A stretch of DNA of 64,000 bases from G963678445 sp963678445. GTDB lineage: Bacteria > Hydrogenedentota > Hydrogenedentia > Hydrogenedentales > G963678445. Numbering within the stretch: the first letter of the stretch is position 1; each line of letters begins with the position of its first letter. The notes beneath the pieces are model-generated. The model saw only the letters and a list, made by a program, of their open reading frames with translations. It ran no database searches and had not been told where the DNA came from. The DNA lies in the NCBI GenBank assembly GCA_963678445.1, contig OY782877.1, positions 4,526,001 through 4,590,000 on the forward strand. Direction: 5' to 3'. The position numbers and the translations under genes are program-made. Shown here one piece after another: positions 36,754 through 46,580 of this stretch.

Positions 36754-37812
36754 CTATACATTAAAGCGGAATAGGAGGATATCACCATCTTGCACGATGT
36801 ATTCTTTGCCTTCCAGACGTACTTTGCCCTGTTCTTTGGCTTTAACCATAGAGCCCGCCGCCATAAAATCGTCGTAGGAAACGGTTTCTGCACGTATGAA
36901 TCCCCGTTGGATATCAGAGTGGATTACACCTGCTGCTTCAACCGCTTTTGTGTTTTTCCGGATGGTCCAGGCGCGCACCTCCGGCTCCCCTGCCGTTATA
37001 AAACTCATCAGGCCCAGCATGTCGTAGGCAGTCTGGATAAACAAAGTGCGCGACGCTTCGCCCAAGCCTAAATCCTCACGGAACTCTGCCCGTTCTTCCT
37101 CAGGCAATTCCGCAATCTCCATCTCCATCGCCCCACACAGGCTAATCAATGTCAGAGTATGCGACTTTGCAAATTCTTCCAATCCAGCAGGATCCGACTC
37201 ACCGATTTTCTCGTCGCCATAATTGCCCAGCAGCATTAACGGTTTCTGGGAAAGAAAGGTATACCCTTGCAGCATCGTCTGTTCCTGTTCCGTCAATGCC
37301 AGGTTACGCAGCGGTTTCCCTTCCTCAAGATGCTCTGCACAGCGCTTTAGCAACGCATGCTCCGTCCCCTTTTTATTCTCCTTCTCCAGGCGCTGTATAC
37401 GCTTTTCGATGATAATCAGATCACAAAGCTGCAATTCATCCTCAATCGACTGCGCATCCCGCACTGGATCCACGGTTTCAAAGGGATGCATCACATTGGG
37501 ATTTTTAAAGGCACGCACCACATGGACCAATGCATCTACATTCTTCAGCACTGTTAAGGCTGCACTATCCAGAGCCTTCTCATCCCCTGCCGATTCATTG
37601 GGCGCTATGTCAACGAACTCAAACTCTGCATATGTTACCTTTTTCGGATTGTGGATTTTTGTCAAGGCGTCGACCCGCTCATCAGGTACCTTGATTACTG
37701 CGATATTCGCATCCCGACTGCCATAGGCCCCTACGGCGGCCTTTGCCCCTGTTAATGCATTAAAGACGGTCGTTTTACCAGAACGGGCTAAGCCGATAAT
37801 TCCAACTTTCAT
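36754..37812 (-). CDS. Divergent YchF-like GTPase/ATPase
   Basis: 352 residues; ATG with GGAAGGAAG upstream. The order follows Obg-like YchF: a P-loop domain with a coiled-coil insert (about 130-160) and a C-terminal TGS/DUF933 domain that is close to canonical (AVEAAGVIHSDIQRGFIRAE, split as AGVIHSDIQ and GFIRAE). The nucleotide site differs: GLARSGKTT replaces GLPNVGKST, DIAPNES replaces DIAGLVxGAS, and LLGNYGDEKIG sits where YchF has NVDE. It is therefore a YchF paralogue rather than YchF itself. Known members bind ribosomes and ATP. It lies between glycan-modifying genes with no clear partner. Confidence 0.8.
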   Translation of the reverse strand: MKVGIIGLARSGKTTVFNALTGAKAAVGAYGSRDANIAVIKVPDERVDALTKIHNPKKVTYAEFEFVDIAPNESAGDEKALDSAALTVLKNVDALVHVVRAFKNPNVMHPFETVDPVRDAQSIEDELQLCDLIIIEKRIQRLEKENKKGTEHALLKRCAEHLEEGKPLRNLALTEQEQTMLQGYTFLSQKPLMLLGNYGDEKIGESDPAGLEEFAKSHTLTLISLCGAMEMEIAELPEEERAEFREDLGLGEASRTLFIQTAYDMLGLMSFITAGEPEVRAWTIRKNTKAVEAAGVIHSDIQRGFIRAETVSYDDFMAAGSMVKAKEQGKVRLEGKEYIVQDGDILLFRFNV

Positions 37813-37919
37813 TTTCTATCTTCCTTCCACAGTTGTTCCAAGAACCGCTATGGTATCAAATTTTCTTAGACAGGCGACACCTTCATGTGAACTTTGAGAG
37901 TATCACATTTGTTATCGAT

Positions 37920-38003
37920 TGACACTTCAAAAGGTGTCATAAAAAACAGGGGCTTTGCTGTGGCTAGAATGGTAAGAACCATACCTCAGAGCGCTGGAAC
38001 CGC
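37920..38003 (-). repeat. Interspersed hairpin repeat, copy 7
   Basis: Minus-strand head GCGGTTCCAGCGC directly follows the TGA of the double glycosyltransferase gene. The GGTTCTTACCATTC block and TTTTTTATGACAC tail are clear. Confidence 0.75.
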
Positions 38004-40352
38004 TCAGTTTTGGTCTCCATAGATTCTCGCTAATTGTTGCGCATTCTGATCCCAATGGAAATGGGTGCGTGCAAGTAGCTGACACTGTCGTCGTATATCG
38101 GAGCGTGTTTCACAGCAGTTATGCAAAAATGAGAGAATAGTTTCAAGTGTTGCTTTGTCCAAAGGATTTTGCTCAAAAATGGCCTCTTCTAATACACAGC
38201 CTACTTTGTGCTCTTGGGAAAAAGTGCTGTAATCTCCGATTCCGTCCGTCATCAGCACGGGTAAACCTGCAGCAAGGTATTCAGCGAATTTGGTAGGCGA
38301 TGCAACGCGGTTCACGGGATCGTTTCTACGTAAGAGCACGCCGGCATGCGCCTGCGCCAACGCAGCAGGCACCTCTTCGTAAGGAAGTGCTTTCAGGGTT
38401 GCTGCCTCTTCCTTCAGGCCCTGCTGGGCCATCAGCTCCCGTGCTTTGGCATGATCCTGCTCGGGCACGAGAAGCAGAAAGTGCAGATTGGAATCACACG
38501 CATGCAAGGCGGCAAAAAGACGTATCATTTCTTCGCCGCATTGCCAGGTAGTAAGGGTGCCTGCATAGGCGACAATCGTGCGATTTTCTGGTAAAGAAAA
38601 CAGCGGCTTGGCCGCTTCTTCAGGGAAACGCGATTCTGCGACACAACAGGGCAAGACAAAGAAATTATCCTTTGTGTAGTTGTACTTGGCGCGCAAATAC
38701 GTCCCCATCGCTTCAGAAACAATGACATTGAGATCGGCTTGTTCCAAAGCACACTTTTCCCATTGTCCCATTGCATCAACGCGCTCCTGCGTAGCCCCTC
38801 CCATGATTTCTTCCTCGGGAGTTGCACCGTGGATATCAAAGCTGAGTTTCAGTTCCGGCAAGCGTTCTTTAAGGAGAAGGGCAACACGCATGCTGTACAA
38901 GGCTTCCGCATGGACACGTTGAATACGCTTCTCGGCGCATAGTGTTGCAAGCGCATCCAGCGCATCAGAAATGGCATGGTCCGTCAGCCCGACCTGGAAG
39001 AAGGCATCCGAGCGGATGAGATGAACAGTTGCGCCGAGTTTTTCAAGTTCTTTGCGGTGTTGTTTCAATGAGGAAGGCGGGGCTGTAGGGTGAAGGCAGG
39101 CGAAATGAACGCGGACACCCCAACGAACGAGATTGCGAATTTCTTCTTCGATACGGATTCGGTATCCGCCCTGATATGCGGGCGGAATGTACCCCAGAAT
39201 AAGAACCGCGGGCCATCCCGATTCCGCCGTGGTTCGCCGTTCCTCCGGGAACGTAGCCAATCCCGTTTCTGAAAGCCTGCAAACTATTGCATCGTTTAAC
39301 TTTATGGAAAGTTGCCGTTTATCCCAGCAGGTACAGGCTACCTCTTTTGCATACGCCACCTGTTCTGCACGTTGCGCTTTGTCTCGCAAACGCAAAATCA
39401 TTTCGGCGGCTTCTTCTGGCGACGACCAGACGAATCGGGCCGGATAAATCCGATTGGCGCCTTCCCAGTTTCTTATGATGGGAATGGCGCCTGACGCCAT
39501 GCTTTCGGCGACACTAAGGTGGCAACCTTCAAAATCGCTGGGAGAAATCAAAAAACCAATTTCTCTATACCATTCGGCCATATCGGAACTGTGGCTCGAA
39601 AACTGGATATGATCGGCATCAGGGGAAGCCTTAATCGCCTCGTAGTGTTCATCGTACCAGCGCATCTCGTCTGGAAAGTCTTTCATCCAGGGATATTCAT
39701 GCGGTAGTTTCCCCTTGATTACAAGACAAAATCGGGGGTCTTCTTTGCGAACCAGGCGCAACACATCCAACGCCAAATCGAAGCGTTTTCGTTGAGGCAC
39801 TATACCTACCATGCCTAATGTAAATTCAGCTTCGGGTAGTTTGGGTCTATCGAGTCCACCCTTTGCATCAATGGGGCAATGAAGAATAGATGACCGCGTT
39901 CCCCGGAGTAAGGGGAAAAGTTCATTCATGTGTTCATACACATGATGGGCGATAAAAAAAAGATGATCGACCTCTTTCCATGGCACCTTGAAGACGTGTT
40001 GAATGCGTTCGCGCGCATGCCATTCCTGCAAGTGAAGCCGTGCAAACAATAATTGATTTTTTCGTTTATGACGTGCATACCAAACCAGATTGCCAAGCGC
40101 CCATTCACAAAAAATCACATCGGCCCATTCCACACATTCGCGAGAAATGGTCTCAGATTTTATGTCGTGTCCGTTGTGTTCATCGACGCGAACCTCAAAA
40201 TAGGGATCGTTTTCAAAATGTTCTATAAACGGACGTACAAATTTCAGGTCATGTCCCGCCACCACAAGGCGCACTGGTCGTTCTTCGCAAATAAACGGCG
40301 CTCTGGAAGGAGTCAATAGAGCCTTAATTTCAGCAATAAGCGATTTCAGCAT
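38004..40352 (-). CDS. Double glycosyltransferase (two GT-B / GT4-like modules)
   Basis: 782 residues. The first module (about 28-365) is GT-B/GT4-like: ADVIFCEWALG, HLFFIAHHVYEHM, LGMVGIVPQRKRFDLAL, and the donor-binding EGCHLSVAESMASG motif. The second module (about 385-775) is also GT4-like: LILGYIPPAYQGGYRIRIEEE, KLSFDIHGA, VAYAGTLTTWQCGEE, and a FAEYLAAGLPVLMTDG C-terminal motif. No signal peptide or membrane helix. It overlaps the previous gene by 23 bp, so the two are coupled. Inferred: adds two sugars in sequence in a polysaccharide. Neither the sugar nor the linkage can be read here. Confidence 0.88.
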   Translation of the reverse strand: MLKSLIAEIKALLTPSRAPFICEERPVRLVVAGHDLKFVRPFIEHFENDPYFEVRVDEHNGHDIKSETISRECVEWADVIFCEWALGNLVWYARHKRKNQLLFARLHLQEWHARERIQHVFKVPWKEVDHLFFIAHHVYEHMNELFPLLRGTRSSILHCPIDAKGGLDRPKLPEAEFTLGMVGIVPQRKRFDLALDVLRLVRKEDPRFCLVIKGKLPHEYPWMKDFPDEMRWYDEHYEAIKASPDADHIQFSSHSSDMAEWYREIGFLISPSDFEGCHLSVAESMASGAIPIIRNWEGANRIYPARFVWSSPEEAAEMILRLRDKAQRAEQVAYAKEVACTCWDKRQLSIKLNDAIVCRLSETGLATFPEERRTTAESGWPAVLILGYIPPAYQGGYRIRIEEEIRNLVRWGVRVHFACLHPTAPPSSLKQHRKELEKLGATVHLIRSDAFFQVGLTDHAISDALDALATLCAEKRIQRVHAEALYSMRVALLLKERLPELKLSFDIHGATPEEEIMGGATQERVDAMGQWEKCALEQADLNVIVSEAMGTYLRAKYNYTKDNFFVLPCCVAESRFPEEAAKPLFSLPENRTIVAYAGTLTTWQCGEEMIRLFAALHACDSNLHFLLLVPEQDHAKARELMAQQGLKEEAATLKALPYEEVPAALAQAHAGVLLRRNDPVNRVASPTKFAEYLAAGLPVLMTDGIGDYSTFSQEHKVGCVLEEAIFEQNPLDKATLETILSFLHNCCETRSDIRRQCQLLARTHFHWDQNAQQLARIYGDQN

Positions 40353-43065
40353 GTTTATCCAATATTTCAGTTGTAGGGTTCAAGATAAATTCAAACGGTG
40401 AACGCAACCAGCAATCGAACTCACAGTACGAAATATTCTGGTCAAACCACAAGGAAGTTTCCGCTTCTGTCACTTCGTGCATACGGAAAGCGAGGGTCGA
40501 GCGCAAACAGCGTTGCGCCGTATGGCCAGCCTTTCCGCCCTCATCGGTCAACACAGGAAGAGTGGAAATCGCATCGAGTTCAAAGTGTTCGTCCATACCG
40601 GTTACCGAGACGCCGGAATACTGCAGGGAAAGAAGTGCGTCGAGGATATAGTTGGGGCCATAGGCACAGCTCATCTCCATGAGCATTCCCACTGTTTCGG
40701 CTGGACTTTCCTTGATAACGGTCTTAAGCTGTGCAGGCGTACAAGACTTTGCATTGAAACCTGCTTCGTCTAACGCGGAACCATATGCCTCAGTTCCGTT
40801 TACTACAAACACACAATCAGGAACCCGGGTCTGTTCCTTCAACATGCGGACGGCGTCCGACGGTTCAGCGTTGGAGAATAAGAATATGTAACACGGGGTG
40901 GATTCCAGTGACGGAGTTTCCAACCCCACCGTAGCGCAAATTTCGGTGAAACGATGACTATAGGTATGCGACCGCATTACTTCACGTACACCACGTGCGG
41001 AAATGCGCCGCCAATATAGCTCGTCTTCCATCAATGGGGCAAGCGTCTTACGCGTTTCCTCAACGGTGTGCACACAGGGAACCAAGTCGCCAAACATTTG
41101 TTCAATCCCTACCGAAGGCGTACTCACTACCGGCGTACCACAGGCCATCAACTCAAAAACACGGCGTGCAAACATGGTTGGCGAATCGCTGACCGAGTTT
41201 ACATTGAGAAAAACGCGGTAGCCCCGATACGCTGCCAGCATGTCTTCATAATCCAGCTTGCCGCGAATGTAGGGACGGAATTCCTGAGGAAAAAGATAGC
41301 GTTCTTTGTCTGCACCGGTATGCCCATACATGCGATCAAAAATGTCCAATCCCCAGGAAACACTTCCGCGCAACAGATTTTCCATCGTGCGACGTCGTTC
41401 TGCGAAACAATCAGCATAATAGGTGCCTGCGAAACAAATTTTATTCGTACGTTCTTCATGGCAAACGGGATTATGAATGGCAGATTGCGCCGCAAAGGGA
41501 AGGGACATAACCCGATCGTGACCGCATCGCTTTTTGTAACTTTCAATACAGTGCGTATCGGTGGTGAATATGTAATCAAATTTTACGGCAGTCTGAATAA
41601 AGCGGTCATAATTGGGCGGATCTTCCTTGTTCCAGAAAACCGTTGGGATATCCTGTTCATTGCACCAGTGAAGCAGCTCATCCAGCTCGTAGCCCGCAGG
41701 AGAATTAAAAGAGGCAATACGATACTCCCACGCTCCTCCATTACCCTGCCAGGCTGATTCCACTAACAGGAAATCGATGTTCGCGTTTTCCAGTGTTTCT
41801 TGCCAATTCTGTGGTGTAAAAGTGATCAATTGGCATTCAGGAGCAAAGCATGCACTTGAGAATGTGTCCAAAATTGCCCCGACGCGTACCTGCCCTCGCG
41901 AAAGCTGTTTTCGTGCAGTCTGTCGGGCTGCTGGCTTCACTTCCATTCTTAAAACGTCTTTTTTCGCCTCAAGCGGTGTAGATATTTTCTTTCCTTGTTC
42001 AGAATTAGAAGGGGATGCTTCCGCAGAAAGAATCCGTTTTAGTCGTCGAAGAATGGCGCGCATGTAAAACAGAATGATACGCGGTGGCGAATAGAGAATC
42101 TGGTTGCGCATTTTTATGAAATGGAGATGATGCTGCACGTCGGCCCTAAGCTGTTCATTGCGCATTTCCAAACGATTAAGCTGGGTTTCTAAGGCGTCTT
42201 TTTCCTGACGGAATTCTGCCCGGAGTTTGTCGCTCTCCTGATGTAGATCGGCATTTTTCTGACGTAAATCAGCGTTCACGCGCAATAGGTTCTGATCATG
42301 CATGTACTGCAGCTCAAGTTTCTTCTTCGCAAGTTGCATCGCCATTTGTAGGGAAGCGAACTGCTCTTCACGCATATCGTCCACACTTGTAAAATCACAT
42401 AGCGTAAATTCGGTGTTTTGCCCGGAAAGCCAATCGGTGCGTGCATACACCATCAGTAGCTGGAATCCGCACCAACAAGGGCCAGGATGCGTTCTGGTGT
42501 CCATAATCCGGAAAGAAACGCATTGCCAGTCCGACCAGCGCACAAATACATTCTCGTGGAGAAAGCGGAAGAAGTGTTCTTTATCTTTGCGTGCAGGATC
42601 TTCGGCAAAGGGCACCAACATAATAAGTAGTTTTTGGGCTGCGGGCGCTAGTTTTTCTCGCAGGATGTGGGTGGGATTTGAAAAGTGCTCCAGCACATGT
42701 GAAGTAACAACAAGATCAAAAACAGGGGGCGTAAATCCATCTTCCAGCCAGTTGCTTGCTGCGAATTCTACATCAGGAAACTTTTCACTAGCATGCTGCA
42801 CCGCCGTTTCTGCAATGTCTACCCCATGTATGCGTTGTCCGGGAAAAACCTGCGCCAAATAGGCCGCCGCCTCCCCTTCTGCGCACCCCCAATCGCACAT
42901 AGACATCTTTTCACTACGTATCGCATGAATCAACCAATCGGGTAGATTCTGGACCAGCAATTCGGCATAGGTGCGTGTGTATTCGCCCCCTCCTTTTTCA
43001 GCCCAATCCTTCTGGAAACGTTCGTCCCAGTATCCCCCAGAGTTGATGGATGCTTGCTCGTCCAT
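40330..43065 (-). CDS. Methyltransferase / coiled-coil / CgeB-like glycosyltransferase fusion
   Basis: 911 residues; ATG with GGTGG upstream. Residues about 1-215 are a class I SAM methyltransferase (CDWGCAEGEA and LVVTSHVLEHF). A charged coiled coil runs about 245-330 (LRQKNADLHQ, EKDALETQLNRLE). Residues about 375-690 form a CgeB-like glycosyltransferase (CFAGTYYADC, LNVNSVSDSPTMFARRVFELMACGTP). The C-terminal 210 residues are another sugar-enzyme-like module that I cannot type. The protein is thus a chain-capping or chain-length candidate: in O-antigen systems a methyltransferase plus coiled coil terminates chains (compare WbdD), and here it sits next to Wzm/Wzt. That role is inferred. Cytoplasmic. 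Confidence 0.85.
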   Translation of the reverse strand: MDEQASINSGGYWDERFQKDWAEKGGGEYTRTYAELLVQNLPDWLIHAIRSEKMSMCDWGCAEGEAAAYLAQVFPGQRIHGVDIAETAVQHASEKFPDVEFAASNWLEDGFTPPVFDLVVTSHVLEHFSNPTHILREKLAPAAQKLLIMLVPFAEDPARKDKEHFFRFLHENVFVRWSDWQCVSFRIMDTRTHPGPCWCGFQLLMVYARTDWLSGQNTEFTLCDFTSVDDMREEQFASLQMAMQLAKKKLELQYMHDQNLLRVNADLRQKNADLHQESDKLRAEFRQEKDALETQLNRLEMRNEQLRADVQHHLHFIKMRNQILYSPPRIILFYMRAILRRLKRILSAEASPSNSEQGKKISTPLEAKKDVLRMEVKPAARQTARKQLSRGQVRVGAILDTFSSACFAPECQLITFTPQNWQETLENANIDFLLVESAWQGNGGAWEYRIASFNSPAGYELDELLHWCNEQDIPTVFWNKEDPPNYDRFIQTAVKFDYIFTTDTHCIESYKKRCGHDRVMSLPFAAQSAIHNPVCHEERTNKICFAGTYYADCFAERRRTMENLLRGSVSWGLDIFDRMYGHTGADKERYLFPQEFRPYIRGKLDYEDMLAAYRGYRVFLNVNSVSDSPTMFARRVFELMACGTPVVSTPSVGIEQMFGDLVPCVHTVEETRKTLAPLMEDELYWRRISARGVREVMRSHTYSHRFTEICATVGLETPSLESTPCYIFLFSNAEPSDAVRMLKEQTRVPDCVFVVNGTEAYGSALDEAGFNAKSCTPAQLKTVIKESPAETVGMLMEMSCAYGPNYILDALLSLQYSGVSVTGMDEHFELDAISTLPVLTDEGGKAGHTAQRCLRSTLAFRMHEVTEAETSLWFDQNISYCEFDCWLRSPFEFILNPTTEILDKHAEIAYC

Positions 43066-43080
43066 AGTTATATTTCCACC

Positions 43081-44397
43081 TTATCCATTTAGGAGTTTTA
43101 CCTCTGTTTCAGGCTCATAAAGTCCATTATGATAGCGTGATGAAACTATTGTGAAATAATGAGCATTCTCAACGTAATCTGAATATACACGCTTCCCAGC
43201 TTCATTATAAGCAATTGCAAGGATAAGCGAATATTCTCCGGGCACAATACGCATGGTGAATTTGAACTGCACCCGAGATGTTTTTCCCGGTTCCAGTTCG
43301 TCCAGAGCAACCCCCAATCGGTCTGTACTTATTGACAAAATATCAAGTCCTTGCCGATTTCGGATTGCGAAAGCGGCTGAAGGCATGTCACCAGGCGGTA
43401 ACGCGTGTACATCTAACGAGAACTGCAAGGTAACCTTTTCGCCAAACTCATATACTTTGGAAAAACCGCTTTGTTCGCCTGACAATGTGAAAGCGGCAAC
43501 CTCTATCTCTCCCCCACCCCAACGTCGAAGCGATTCCGTCCTTTGCACCTGGTCCAGAGGGATCAGCGTTGAAGGGTTTTCGCTAAGGGACTCCTGCGCC
43601 GCTGTTTTGTCCTTCTTCTCTGTAATCTGCGGGGCTGCCTTCTTTGTTTCTCTGGTTGGCGCCATCAATACTTCGCTATAGCGGCTTGTAACCTCTTTGG
43701 TTTCTCCGTCCTGGATGATTTTCCCGTTTTCCATCCATATGGTGCGATCGCAAAACATACGAACCACGTTCATGCTGTGACTTACAAAAAGGATGGTGGT
43801 ATTGCGTTCAAGTAGTTGGCGCATGTATTGCATGCATTTGGTCTGGAAGGCGCCATCTCCTACTGAGAGCGCTTCGTCAACAATCAGGATGTCGGGTTCG
43901 ATATGCGCCTGCACTGCAAAGGCCAGACGCATTTTCATGCCACTGGAATAGGTCTTTACCGGCTGGTCAATAAAGTCGCCAATGTCCGCAAACGCAAGAA
44001 TAGCGTCCAGTTTTTCCTCAAGCTGTTCCGCACTCATACCAAGAACAGCTGCGTTCAGATGTACGTTTTCCCGCCCGGTAAACTCCATATTAAAGCCACT
44101 ACCCAATTCAAGCAGGGCTGCAATACGGCCATGGGTCTGGCATTCGCCATGGGTAGGATTCAATGTGCCGGCAATAATCTGCAACAAGGTGCTTTTGCCC
44201 GCTCCGTTGCGTCCGATAATGCCAACACATTCCCCTGACATCACCTTAAAAGAGACATCGCGTAACGCCCAGAATTCACGAAAAAAAATTCGGCGCGGTC
44301 CGTAGAACATTTGTAACAATCGGTGATGCGGTTGCTCGTAAAGGTGATAAATCTTGCTCACCTTCTCCAGACGCAGTACAGGGTGCTCAGAGGACAT
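43081..44397 (-). CDS. wzt: Wzt-type polysaccharide ABC transporter ATPase
   Basis: 438 residues from ATG 44397 (AAGGG 7 nt upstream; TTG 44403 also in frame). The N-terminal ATPase (about 1-235) has Walker A GRNGAGKSTLLQ, signature YSSGMKMRLAFA and Walker B ILIVDEALSVGD. A linker rich in Lys and Thr leads to a C-terminal Wzt carbohydrate-binding domain (about 290-430; WGGGEIEVAAF, EFGEKVTLQFSLDV). Such domains bind the modified end of the chain, so export of a capped polysaccharide is likely. It overlaps the permease gene by 11 bp. The domain at the C-terminus implies a specific terminal sugar modification, consistent with the methyltransferase fusion next door. Confidence 0.95.
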   Translation of the reverse strand: MSSEHPVLRLEKVSKIYHLYEQPHHRLLQMFYGPRRIFFREFWALRDVSFKVMSGECVGIIGRNGAGKSTLLQIIAGTLNPTHGECQTHGRIAALLELGSGFNMEFTGRENVHLNAAVLGMSAEQLEEKLDAILAFADIGDFIDQPVKTYSSGMKMRLAFAVQAHIEPDILIVDEALSVGDGAFQTKCMQYMRQLLERNTTILFVSHSMNVVRMFCDRTIWMENGKIIQDGETKEVTSRYSEVLMAPTRETKKAAPQITEKKDKTAAQESLSENPSTLIPLDQVQRTESLRRWGGGEIEVAAFTLSGEQSGFSKVYEFGEKVTLQFSLDVHALPPGDMPSAAFAIRNRQGLDILSISTDRLGVALDELEPGKTSRVQFKFTMRIVPGEYSLILAIAYNEAGKRVYSDYVENAHYFTIVSSRYHNGLYEPETEVKLLNG

Positions 44398-45184
44398 CGG
44401 CAAACCCTTTCCGCGTGCGCATAAACCAAAGATATCCTAACTGCGCCACCACAGCAGATCCTATAAACAGCGGAAACAGAATGTACCACTGCGGCCATTG
44501 GTTAAAAATAAGAATCCGGCGCAGTTGGTTTATGAAGAGGCCCAACGGGTTGATGTAAAAAACATAGCGGTACGGAAGTGGAACCCGGTCTGGCGTATAG
44601 AAAATGGGGGTTAGAAAGAAAAGGGCGCGCAGTACAATATCTATAAAATGGGGCATGTCTCGAACATATACGCCTAGAGAAGCCACCAGCCAGGAAATGC
44701 CTAAAGTAAAGAGGGATAATGGCGCTAATATCAAGGGCAGGCAGATAGCGGTATAACAAAAACGCCCCATAAACACAAAAACGCCGACAAAAATCAGTAA
44801 AAACCAAAACAAACTCAGGGCACACGAGACAAAATGTACGGAGACAGGTAATACCTCCAGAGGAAAAATTACCCGTTTTACATAATTGGTGTTACTTACA
44901 ATGACACGGGTACATTGGCTTACGGTTTCTGAAAAAATATTGTAGATTGTCAGTCCGCAGAGCAGTACCAATGCGAAAGCAAGCTTCGATTCTCCAATAT
45001 CGCCCCAGCGTACTTGAAAGATAACGCTGAAGACAAAGGTGTAGATACAAAGCATCACTATCGGCGTAATCATCGCCCAGCAAAGTCCCAGCATACTGGC
45101 TGCATATCGAGTCCGTATGCCGCGAATTGTCAGTTGATGCAGAATCTGGCGGTGGTCACGGAAAATTTTCAACGGGGTACGCAC
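44387..45184 (-). CDS. wzm: Wzm-type polysaccharide ABC transporter permease
   Basis: 265 residues from a GTG at 45184 (AAGG 7 nt upstream). Six membrane helices follow an amphipathic N-terminus (RDHRQILHQLTIRGIRTRYAAS, described in part as QLTIRGIRTRYA), typical of ABC-2 polysaccharide exporters. FVFSVIFQVRWGD and LPLSLFTLGISWLVASLGVYVRDM also fit the family (described as SLGVYVRDM). It forms the membrane channel that works with Wzt, passing lipid-linked chains across the inner membrane. It starts 18 bp after the wecC stop, so wecC, wzm and wzt form one operon. Confidence 0.95.
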   Translation of the reverse strand: MRTPLKIFRDHRQILHQLTIRGIRTRYAASMLGLCWAMITPIVMLCIYTFVFSVIFQVRWGDIGESKLAFALVLLCGLTIYNIFSETVSQCTRVIVSNTNYVKRVIFPLEVLPVSVHFVSCALSLFWFLLIFVGVFVFMGRFCYTAICLPLILAPLSLFTLGISWLVASLGVYVRDMPHFIDIVLRALFFLTPIFYTPDRVPLPYRYVFYINPLGLFINQLRRILIFNQWPQWYILFPLFIGSAVVAQLGYLWFMRTRKGFADVL

Positions 45185-45201
45185 AGAATTGCCTTACTCC
45201 C

Positions 45202-46464
45202 TCACTCTTCCGTCCCTGAACCTAAGACAGCGACTTGGAAACCTGCTTTGCGCCATGCAGCATGGTCAAGAACGTTGCGTGTGTCAAAAAGTATGGCATG
45301 TCGCATCGCTTTTGCTGCGTCTTCAGGGATAATGGCGTTGAATTCATTATGATCGGTAAGCAGAACGACGCAGTCCGCATCCTGGATGGAATCTGCTAAG
45401 TCGTTTAGTGGGAAAGGCGGACGGTCCACATGTGGATCGTGCACCTTGACGGTAAATCCACGTTCTCGCAATCCAGCTACCACAGTAAGCGCCGGACTTT
45501 CCCGCAGATCGTCCACATTGCCTTTATATGCTAACCCCAACACGGCAATAGATGCATTTTCTACCCCTTCCAGCAATTGCATTATCCGTGCGATCACATG
45601 CTGCGGCATCGCGTCATTGCGTTGACGGGCCAAATGGATAAGCTTTGCCAAATCCGGCGCTTTTTCCACTAAAAACCATGGATCTACCGAAATGCAATGC
45701 CCCCCTACGCCAGGACCGGCTGTATGCACATTTACCCGCGGATGACGGCTTGCCAGACGCGCCACTTCGCCGAACTCGATACCGAATTTTTCGCACAACA
45801 ATGCCGTCTCGTTGGCTAGCGCGATGTTCACATCCCGGAAGGTGTTTTCGATGATTTTCACCATCTCCGCCGTGGTGACTTCGGTAAGGAAAATTTCGCC
45901 TTCCACTACCGATGCATATAATTCCTGCGCTAATTCTGCACTGCGACGATCATAACCGCCGATGACCCGATCATTCTCAATCAGTTCTTTCAGAATTTTT
46001 CCGGGCAACACACGTTCCGGACAGTGTGCCAGATATACATCTTCTCCTACTTTTAAGCCGGATTCGTCAATAATCGGCTTTAACAGATCCCGACAGGTTC
46101 CCGGTGGCGAAGTAGATTCCAGAATCACCAAAGCGCCTTTGCGTAGATGGGGTACGATGGTTTTGGCCGCCCCCGCGACAAAACTCATATCTGCTTTCTT
46201 GTCTTCCGTTAACGGCGTGGGCACCGCAATGATAAACACGTCTGCAGGTTCTGGGCTAAGCGCAGCGCGTAGATTACCCGATTGTATCGCTGCATAGACC
46301 ACGGTGTGCAGTCCTGGTTCTTCGATGTGTATTTTGCCTTCGTTGACGGTATCCACTACCCGCGGTGAGACATCTACCCCCAGAACTTCAAAACCATTTG
46401 ATGCTAAAATAGCCGCCGTTGGCAAGCCAATGTAGCCTAAACCCAAAACACATACTTGTTTCAT
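45202..46464 (-). CDS. wecC: UDP-N-acetyl-D-mannosamine dehydrogenase
   Basis: 420 residues. The NAD site is GLGYIGLPTA near 8-17, with KPGFxVxGVD-like context (NGFEVLGVDVS). The central part has ESTSPPGT, LAHCPERVLPG and ENTFRDVNIA. The catalytic Cys lies in GVGGHCISVDPWF. Reaction: UDP-ManNAc plus 2 NAD+ to UDP-ManNAcA. The length and motifs match WecC rather than UDP-glucose dehydrogenase. ATG with AGGG 8 nt upstream; that site is next to the border of a hairpin repeat, which separates wecC from wecB by 255 bp. Together with wecB it gives UDP-ManNAcA as a building block. Confidence 0.95.
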   Translation of the reverse strand: MKQVCVLGLGYIGLPTAAILASNGFEVLGVDVSPRVVDTVNEGKIHIEEPGLHTVVYAAIQSGNLRAALSPEPADVFIIAVPTPLTEDKKADMSFVAGAAKTIVPHLRKGALVILESTSPPGTCRDLLKPIIDESGLKVGEDVYLAHCPERVLPGKILKELIENDRVIGGYDRRSAELAQELYASVVEGEIFLTEVTTAEMVKIIENTFRDVNIALANETALLCEKFGIEFGEVARLASRHPRVNVHTAGPGVGGHCISVDPWFLVEKAPDLAKLIHLARQRNDAMPQHVIARIMQLLEGVENASIAVLGLAYKGNVDDLRESPALTVVAGLRERGFTVKVHDPHVDRPPFPLNDLADSIQDADCVVLLTDHNEFNAIIPEDAAKAMRHAILFDTRNVLDHAAWRKAGFQVAVLGSGTEE

Positions 46465-46476
46465 CTTTTTTCCCTA

Positions 46477-46578
46477 AGCGGTCCAGCGACCGCAAGCGTA
46501 AGGTATGGTCCTTACCGTCCCTGATCACAGCAAAAACTTCGTCTTTTATGACAACTTTTTAGATTTCAGTCATTAAAT
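46477..46578 (+). repeat. Interspersed hairpin repeat, copy 8
   Basis: Head hairpin GGTCCAGCGACC at 46480-46491, then GGTCCTTACCGTCCCTGATC, and tail GATTTCAGTCA near 46563. First of two tandem copies in the wecB-wecC gap. Confidence 0.9.
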
Positions 46579-46580
46579 CA

